Assembly: GCA_002469545.1 (NCBI GenBank)
Contig: DKMK01000023.1
Location: 1 to 16,827, forward strand
Direction of reading: 5' to 3'
Length of the DNA stretch: 16,827 nucleotides
Source: Rhodobacterales bacterium UBA7416
GTDB lineage: Bacteria; Pseudomonadota; Alphaproteobacteria; Rhodobacterales; Rhodobacteraceae
Part shown: positions 12,422-16,827 of the stretch, piece after piece
How the letters are laid out: the number at the start of each line of letters is the position of its first letter
Position numbering within the stretch: position 1 is the stretch's first letter
Notes under the pieces: generated by a model
What the model saw: only the letters and a program-made list of their open reading frames with translations
Databases searched by the model: none
What the model was told of the DNA's origin: nothing
Position numbers and translations under genes: made by a program

Positions 12422-13297
12422 TTAGGCCGCAAAATCGTCAATGCTGTAGCCTTGGATATACAACAGCCCTGTTAGGTCCGCGAAGTTGAGGCGTAGTGAG
12501 CATTCGGCGGCGACGACTGGTTTGGCGTGCAATGCCACACCACTGCCCGCCAGATGTAACATGCCCAGATCGTTTGCGCCGTCGCCGACCGCGATGACGT
12601 CTGATGGCAACAGTTTTTTGCGGGCGACGATATCCATCAATGCGTCCACTTTGGCCTGACGGCCCAAGATTGGCATGGCGACGCGGCCGGTTAGTTTTCC
12701 GTCCTTCTGTAATAATGTGTTGGCGCGGTTTTCGTCAAAACCCAGTTTGGCCGCGATTGCGGATGTGAAATCGGTGAAGCCGCCCGAAACCAATGCGGCG
12801 TATGCGCCGTTGGCGCGCATGGTGGCCAACAGTTCGGGCCCACCTGGCATCAAGGTGATGCGCGTATCCAGCACCTGTTGAATTACGTTTACATCCAAGC
12901 CAGTGAGCAGGCCGACACGTTCGTTTAGGGCATCGTCGAAATCGAGTTCGCCGTTCATGGCGCGCGCAGTTATTTCAACGACGCGTTCGCCGACGCCTGC
13001 TTCGGCGGCCAATTCATCAATGCATTCTTGTTGGATCATTGTGCTGTCCATATCGGCCAGCAGAACCTGTTTGCGGCGACCCATAACGGGTTGAACAACC
13101 AAGTCGATTTGCTGTTCTTGGAGATCGGCCCAGATGGTTTCAAAGTTATCTGGGTTTTGTTCCAACGGGACATCGACGGCGATGCCACCCGCGAGCCATG
13201 CGAATTCTGAGGCACCCAATTCAGTCATCGCATCGCTGGCGATTGCCGCTGTTAAATTTTCGGATTTTGGATTGGCAATCAACGTGGCGACGTACAT
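12422..13297 (-). CDS. serB: Phosphoserine phosphatase
   Basis: The enzyme is a HAD phosphatase that hydrolyses O-phospho-L-serine, the last step of L-serine synthesis. I chose the ATG at 13295-13297 (MYVATLI..., 291 residues), because AGGA lies about 9 bases upstream and relatives start similarly; the upstream ATG at 13336 has no ribosome site. An N-terminal ACT-like part covers about residues 1-75. Motif I is LADMDST (80-86, nucleophile Asp82 and acid Asp84), followed by QQECIDELA; motif II is VSGGFTDF; motif IV is GDGANDLGML. All catalytic residues are present. It is divergent from serC-serA across a short spacer, so one pathway's genes share a control region. Confidence 0.96.
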   Translation of the reverse strand: MYVATLIANPKSENLTAAIASDAMTELGASEFAWLAGGIAVDVPLEQNPDNFETIWADLQEQQIDLVVQPVMGRRKQVLLADMDSTMIQQECIDELAAEAGVGERVVEITARAMNGELDFDDALNERVGLLTGLDVNVIQQVLDTRITLMPGGPELLATMRANGAYAALVSGGFTDFTSAIAAKLGFDENRANTLLQKDGKLTGRVAMPILGRQAKVDALMDIVARKKLLPSDVIAVGDGANDLGMLHLAGSGVALHAKPVVAAECSLRLNFADLTGLLYIQGYSIDDFAA

Positions 13298-13378
13298 TTG
13301 GAATTTCCTATCATAAACAAGATGCATCAATTTCATCAGCTTTATGCGGAAATTTCAAGCGAATGCCAGAACTAACGC

Positions 13379-13407
13379 TTGATGACCGACACATTTGCAT
13401 CTATTCC
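13379..13407 (+). promoter_or_regulatory. Possible promoter of serC-serA
   Basis: TTGATG (13379-13384) and TATTCC (13402-13407) are 17 bases apart. The -10 match is poor, but a start near 13413 would put the TTGGG of the leader fold at the very 5' end of the RNA. Confidence 0.25.
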
Positions 13408-13410
13408 CGA

Positions 13411-13446
13411 CCTTGGGACACCCTTCCCCAACGAAGGGCTTTTATC
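13411..13446 (+). ncRNA. serC leader RNA (attenuator-like hairpin)
   Basis: CCCTTC (13421-13426) pairs with GAAGGG (13433-13438) around the loop CCCAAC, followed by CTTTTAT, like a short intrinsic terminator 25 bases before the serC start. Just upstream, TTGGG (13413-13417) can pair with CCCAA of the loop (13427-13431), making a small pseudoknot. A conserved serC RNA motif in front of serC genes is known in alphaproteobacteria (Rfam serC family); position and shape agree. Its ligand or mechanism is not established as far as I know. Confidence 0.6.
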
Positions 13447-13462
13447 TGTAAGGATACTCATT

Positions 13463-14623
13463 ATGAGCATACAAAAACCGGACACGCGTCCGAACAATCC
13501 CCAATTTTCTTCTGGTCCATGCACCAAGCCGTCCACATGGACGCTGGATGCTTTGTCTGATGCCGCGCTTGGTCGTTCGCACCGCGCCGCGATTGGCAAA
13601 GACAAGTTGTTGGCCGCAATTGAAAACACCCGCAAAGTTTTAAACATTCCTGCTGATTACAAAATCGGCATTATGCCAGCGTCCGACACGGGTGCGGTTG
13701 AGGCGGCGATGTGGTCTTTGTTAGGCGAGCGCCCTGTGGACATGTGTTCATGGGAGAGTTTTGGTGCGGGATGGGTGACAGATGTTGTGAAGCAACTGAA
13801 GCTGGAAAACGTAACACATCACCACGCGGATTACGGGCATTTGCCTGATTTGAATGCCGTGAATTTCGACAACGATGTTGTCTTTACATGGAACGGCACC
13901 ACGTCTGGTGTGAAGGTTCCCAATGGAGATTTTATTCCTGCGGATCGTGCGGGTTTGACGATTTGTGATGCGACGTCTGCGGCGTTTGCACAGGATTTGG
14001 CGTGGGACAAGTTGGATGTAACGACTTTCAGCTGGCAGAAGGTTCTGGGCGGTGAAGCGGCGCACGGGATGTTGATCCTGTCACCGAAAGCGGTTGCGCG
14101 ATTAGAGAATTATGTGCCTGCATGGCCGATGCCGAAGATTTTCCGCCTGACCAAAGGTGGCAAGTTGATTGAGGGTATCTTTAAGGGTGCTACGATTAAT
14201 ACGCCGTCGATGTTGGCTGTTGAAGATTACCTGTTTGCGCTGGATTGGGCCGCGGCCCAAGGTGGTGTTTCGGGTTTGGTTGCGAAGGCGAATGGCAATT
14301 TGAAAGTGCTGTCTGATTTCGTTTCGGCGAATGATTGGATTGATTTTCTGGCCGAAGATGCAGCGAATGTTTCGAACACGTCTGTTTGTTTGAAAATCAC
14401 CGATCCGCGCGTTGCCGCGTTGGACGCAGATGGCCAAGCGGCGTTTGCAAAAGCGTTTGCGAAATTGCTGGACGTTGAAGGTGTTGCATATGACATCGGT
14501 GCGTATCGCGATGCGCCCGCTGGTTTGCGCATCTGGACAGGTGGCACGGTTGAGCAAGTTGATCTTGAAGCATTGACGCCTTGGTTGAGCTGGGCGTTCG
14601 AAACCCAAATCGCAACATTGTAA
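13463..14623 (+). CDS. serC: Phosphoserine aminotransferase
   Basis: The 386-residue class V PLP aminotransferase converts 3-phosphohydroxypyruvate and glutamate to phosphoserine and 2-oxoglutarate, the second step of serine synthesis. The start is the ATG at 13463 (MSIQKPDTRPNNPQFSSGPC), preceded by AAGGAT; an in-frame ATG at 13379 lies in the leader and has no ribosome site. SSGPCTKP (17-23) is the N-terminal substrate loop. MPASDTGAVEAAMWSLLG (71-88), FTWNGTTSGV (141-150) and ICDATSAAF (167-175) form the cofactor pocket. The Schiff-base lysine is Lys193 in SWQKVLGGEAAHG. Its length and motifs fit the alphaproteobacterial type. It is first in an operon with serA, 57 bp downstream. Confidence 0.96.
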   Translation: MSIQKPDTRPNNPQFSSGPCTKPSTWTLDALSDAALGRSHRAAIGKDKLLAAIENTRKVLNIPADYKIGIMPASDTGAVEAAMWSLLGERPVDMCSWESFGAGWVTDVVKQLKLENVTHHHADYGHLPDLNAVNFDNDVVFTWNGTTSGVKVPNGDFIPADRAGLTICDATSAAFAQDLAWDKLDVTTFSWQKVLGGEAAHGMLILSPKAVARLENYVPAWPMPKIFRLTKGGKLIEGIFKGATINTPSMLAVEDYLFALDWAAAQGGVSGLVAKANGNLKVLSDFVSANDWIDFLAEDAANVSNTSVCLKITDPRVAALDADGQAAFAKAFAKLLDVEGVAYDIGAYRDAPAGLRIWTGGTVEQVDLEALTPWLSWAFETQIATL

Positions 14624-14633
14624 TTTTTTGGCT

Positions 14634-14648
14634 GGGCCGTGATGGCCC
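14634..14648 (+). other. Intercistronic hairpin between serC and serA
   Basis: GGGCC (14634-14638) and GGCCC (14644-14648) pair around GTGAT, with a wobble pair outside. There is no T-run after it, so it is not a terminator; it may shield the serC end of processed RNA. The strong serA ribosome site (AAAGGAGG) follows 24 bases later. Confidence 0.35.
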
Positions 14649-14680
14649 GCCGTTTCCAAACATATCTAAAGGAGGCTTCA

Positions 14681-16270
14681 ATGCCTAAAGTACTTGTATC
14701 CGACAGCTTGTCTGAAACCGCTGTTCAAATTTTCCGCGACAACAATATCGACGTGGATTTCCTGCCTGCATTGGGCAAAGACAAAGACGCCTTGTTGGCG
14801 AAAATTGGTGAATATGATGGGCTTGCCATTCGTTCCGCAACCAAAGTGACAGAGAAGTTGCTGGAAGCGGCGACGAACCTGAAAGTTATCGGTCGTGCCG
14901 GTATTGGTGTCGACAATGTTGATCTGAAAGCCGCGTCAAAGAAGGGTGTGATTGTGATGAACACACCGTTTGGCAACATGATCACAACAGGCGAGCACGC
15001 CATTGCGATGATGTTCGCGGTTGCACGTCAAATCCCAGAAGCATCTGCATCGACCCATGCTGGTAAATGGGAAAAATCCAAGTTTATGGGTGTTGAGCTG
15101 ACGAACAAAACACTGGGCTTGGTTGGCGCTGGTAACATTGGTTCCATCGTTGCATCACGCGCATTGGGATTGAAAATGAAGGTTTTGGCGTATGATCCAT
15201 TCCTGTCAGAAGACCGCGCAAAAGAGATGGGCGTGACCAAAGTTGAGCTGGACGAGTTGTTGGGTAAAGCTGATTTCATCACATTGCACGTCCCAAAAAC
15301 AGATGCGACGGCTGGCATGATTTCAGCTGAAGCGATTGGCAAGATGAAACCCGGTGTGCGTCTGATCAACTGTGCCCGTGGCGGTTTGGTGGACGAAGCG
15401 GCATTGGCTGACGCGTTGAAATCAGGTCATGTTGCAGGTGCGGCGTTTGACGTATTCGAAGTTGAACCAGCAACAGACAGCCCGTTGTTTAATTTGCCAA
15501 ACGTTGTTGTAACACCCCATCTGGGGGCGGCGACGTCAGAAGCACAAGAAAACGTAGCGCTGCAAGTTGCAGAACAAATCAGCGATTATCTAAACAATGG
15601 CGCCGTGACCAACGCGATCAACATGCCGTCAATCACAGCAGAAGAAGCACCGATCCTTGGGCCATTCGTGAAGTTGGCACAACATTTGGGTGGTTTCGCA
15701 GGTCAATTGACAGACGAGCCGATCACGGAAATTAACATCACTTATGACGGTAAAGTTGCCACAATGAACACCGCTGCATTGGCATCCGCCGCAATCGCGG
15801 GTGTTATGCAGGCGCAAAATCCAGATGTGAACATGGTGTCCGCACCTGTGATTGCAAAGGATCGTGGTATTAAAGTTTCAAATACGACTCAGGGCAAATC
15901 TGGTGTGTTCGACAGCTATATCAAACTGACTGTTAAAACCGCGCAACGTGAACGTGCGGTGGCTGGTACGGTGTTCAGTGACGGCAAGCCGCGTTTCATC
16001 CAAATCAAGGGCATCAACATTGATGCCGAGGTTGGTTCGCACATGTTGTACACAACCAACAACGACGTTCCAGGTATCATCGGTACATTGGGTCAGACAA
16101 TGGGCGAGCATGGTGTGAACATCGCGAACTTTACATTGGGTCGTAAAGACACCGGTGGTGATGCGATTGCGTTGTTATATTTGGACGAAGCACCGAACCA
16201 AGCGGCGATGGATAGCCTGCGTGCCACTGGCATGTTTGAGACAATCAGCGCGCTGCAATTCGAAGCGTAA
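14681..16270 (+). CDS. serA: D-3-phosphoglycerate dehydrogenase
   Basis: The 529-residue long-form enzyme oxidises 3-phosphoglycerate to 3-phosphohydroxypyruvate with NAD+, the first step of serine synthesis. The start at 14681 (MPKVLVSDSL) follows AAAGGAGG at 6-base spacing; an upstream in-frame ATG at 14639 is in the intercistronic hairpin. The substrate domain begins at residue 1. The NAD fold contains GLVGAGNIG (146-154). Catalytic residues are Arg233 (NCARGGLVDEAAL), Glu262 (VFEVEP) and His280 (TPHLGAAT). An intervening domain covers about 305-450 and a C-terminal ACT domain about 455-529 (NNDVPGIIGTLGQTMGEHGVNIANF), so serine feedback or allosteric control is possible. A strong terminator follows. 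Confidence 0.97.
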   Translation: MPKVLVSDSLSETAVQIFRDNNIDVDFLPALGKDKDALLAKIGEYDGLAIRSATKVTEKLLEAATNLKVIGRAGIGVDNVDLKAASKKGVIVMNTPFGNMITTGEHAIAMMFAVARQIPEASASTHAGKWEKSKFMGVELTNKTLGLVGAGNIGSIVASRALGLKMKVLAYDPFLSEDRAKEMGVTKVELDELLGKADFITLHVPKTDATAGMISAEAIGKMKPGVRLINCARGGLVDEAALADALKSGHVAGAAFDVFEVEPATDSPLFNLPNVVVTPHLGAATSEAQENVALQVAEQISDYLNNGAVTNAINMPSITAEEAPILGPFVKLAQHLGGFAGQLTDEPITEINITYDGKVATMNTAALASAAIAGVMQAQNPDVNMVSAPVIAKDRGIKVSNTTQGKSGVFDSYIKLTVKTAQRERAVAGTVFSDGKPRFIQIKGINIDAEVGSHMLYTTNNDVPGIIGTLGQTMGEHGVNIANFTLGRKDTGGDAIALLYLDEAPNQAAMDSLRATGMFETISALQFEA

Positions 16271-16287
16271 GCGGAATTTGAATAAAG

Positions 16288-16316
16288 AAAAGGCGGTCCA
16301 TATGGGCCGCCTTTTT
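16288..16316 (+). terminator. Rho-independent terminator after serA
   Basis: GGCGGTCC (16292-16299) pairs with GGGCCGCC (16304-16311), with one G-T wobble, around ATAT, and is followed by TTTTT. AAAA on the 5' side extends the pairing and lets it work for the convergent minus-strand HAD gene as well. Confidence 0.9.
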
Positions 16317-16344
16317 CGTTTCTAGGGTTTGGTTTTCGCGCGTA

Positions 16345-16827
16345 TTAGCCCGCGTCCATACCCATCATATCATAGGCAATTTCCGCCACTTCTTCGGGGT
16401 GGCCTGCCATCATGTCTGCTTCGGCCATGCGCAGTTCTTCGGCCGCGCCATATCCCCACAGAGCACCGATGTTGTTGATGTCGTTGTTTTTTGCGCCAAA
16501 GATATCCATTTCACGGTCACCGATCATGATACATTTTGCAGGCTCAAAACCCGTTTCGTCCAGCGCGTATTGCAACAGTGATGATTTGTCCGAATTGGTG
16601 CCATCCAGTTCTGAACCAAATACATGTGTAATGGCATCGGTCAGGCCGAAATGCTGAGCGATTTGATTTGCGAATGCGTGAGGTTTTGATGTGGCGATGT
16701 ATAGGCCCACCTCTGCTGTCATGAAGGTGTCGAACATTTCGAAAACGCCGTCGTATACTTCGGCGTCGAACATTGCTTCTTCTTGGTAGAAGTCACGGTA
16801 GTGATTGATTGCATCGGCCACTTCGCC
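16345..16827 (-). CDS. HAD-family hydrolase, phosphoglycolate phosphatase-like (5' end beyond the right edge)
   Basis: The last 160 codons are present; the frame stays open to the window edge, so the N-terminal DxD nucleophile motif is missing from view. A helical cap part (DFYQEEAMFDAEVYDGVFEMFDTF) is followed by motif II in GLYIATSKPHAFANQIAQHFGL. Motif III is the lysine in TNSDKSSLL, and motif IV is IMIGDREMDIFGAKNN. The DREMD form and cap suggest the Gph/PGP-like subfamily acting on small phosphorylated compounds; the substrate is not known. It converges on serA across the shared terminator. Confidence 0.85.
   Translation of the reverse strand, partial: GEVADAINHYRDFYQEEAMFDAEVYDGVFEMFDTFMTAEVGLYIATSKPHAFANQIAQHFGLTDAITHVFGSELDGTNSDKSSLLQYALDETGFEPAKCIMIGDREMDIFGAKNNDINNIGALWGYGAAEELRMAEADMMAGHPEEVAEIAYDMMGMDAG

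Noticed and set aside
13298..13336. SerB starting at 13336
   Set aside because: No ribosome site there, whereas AGGA precedes the ATG at 13297, which gives the usual 291-residue length.
13379..13462. SerC starting at 13379 with a 28-residue extension
   Set aside because: The added codons read through the leader hairpin, lack a ribosome site, and SerC relatives start near MSIQKP at 13463.

Overview
The window looks like a marine alphaproteobacterium of the Rhodobacterales (Roseobacter group). This rests on the right-hand chromosomal block: a serB opposite a serC-serA operon, a serC leader RNA of the alphaproteobacterial type, and a class III aminotransferase with the active-site residues of the Ruegeria enzyme. 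The taxonomic call comes from protein recognition, not from a search.

Layout. (1) 1-968 is the 5' part of a multi-PAS signalling gene on the minus strand that runs off the left edge; its first PAS domain is much richer in A+T than the rest. (2) 969-1664 has no convincing gene but holds small hairpin repeats. (3) 1665-10461 is an integrated genomic island. It is bounded by a 17-bp perfect direct repeat whose right copy is the 3' end of a tRNA-Ser(GCU) gene (10448-10540, minus) and whose left copy is at 1665-1681. All island genes lie on the minus strand. Beside the tRNA is a tyrosine recombinase, followed by a stop/start-coupled unknown gene, an AlpA-like DNA-binding protein, two short overlapping genes (one a replication-type winged helix), and a zinc-ribbon protein of a mobile-element family. 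The cargo end encodes an AlkA/HhH-GPD DNA glycosylase, a type II restriction-modification operon in the order controller (C) - nuclease (R) - m5C methyltransferase (M), and a HEPN-like protein of unknown function. (4) 10541-11010 holds the tRNA promoter and little else that is clear. (5) 11011-16827 is chromosomal: aminotransferase, serB (minus), serC leader RNA, serC, serA, a strong terminator, and a HAD hydrolase cut by the right edge.

How it fits together. The integrase and the tRNA-derived att sites explain insertion. The repeated TACCAC motifs near both ends are probable integrase arm sites. The cargo looks like a compact defence module: the C protein should act through a tandem C-box upstream of its own gene, R and M follow with no gap, the glycosylase could repair lesions caused by the methyltransferase, and the HEPN-like gene may be a second defence layer. 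On the chromosome, SerA, SerC and SerB supply all three steps of phosphorylated L-serine synthesis. They are arranged divergently around a 126-bp spacer that carries an attenuator-like leader.
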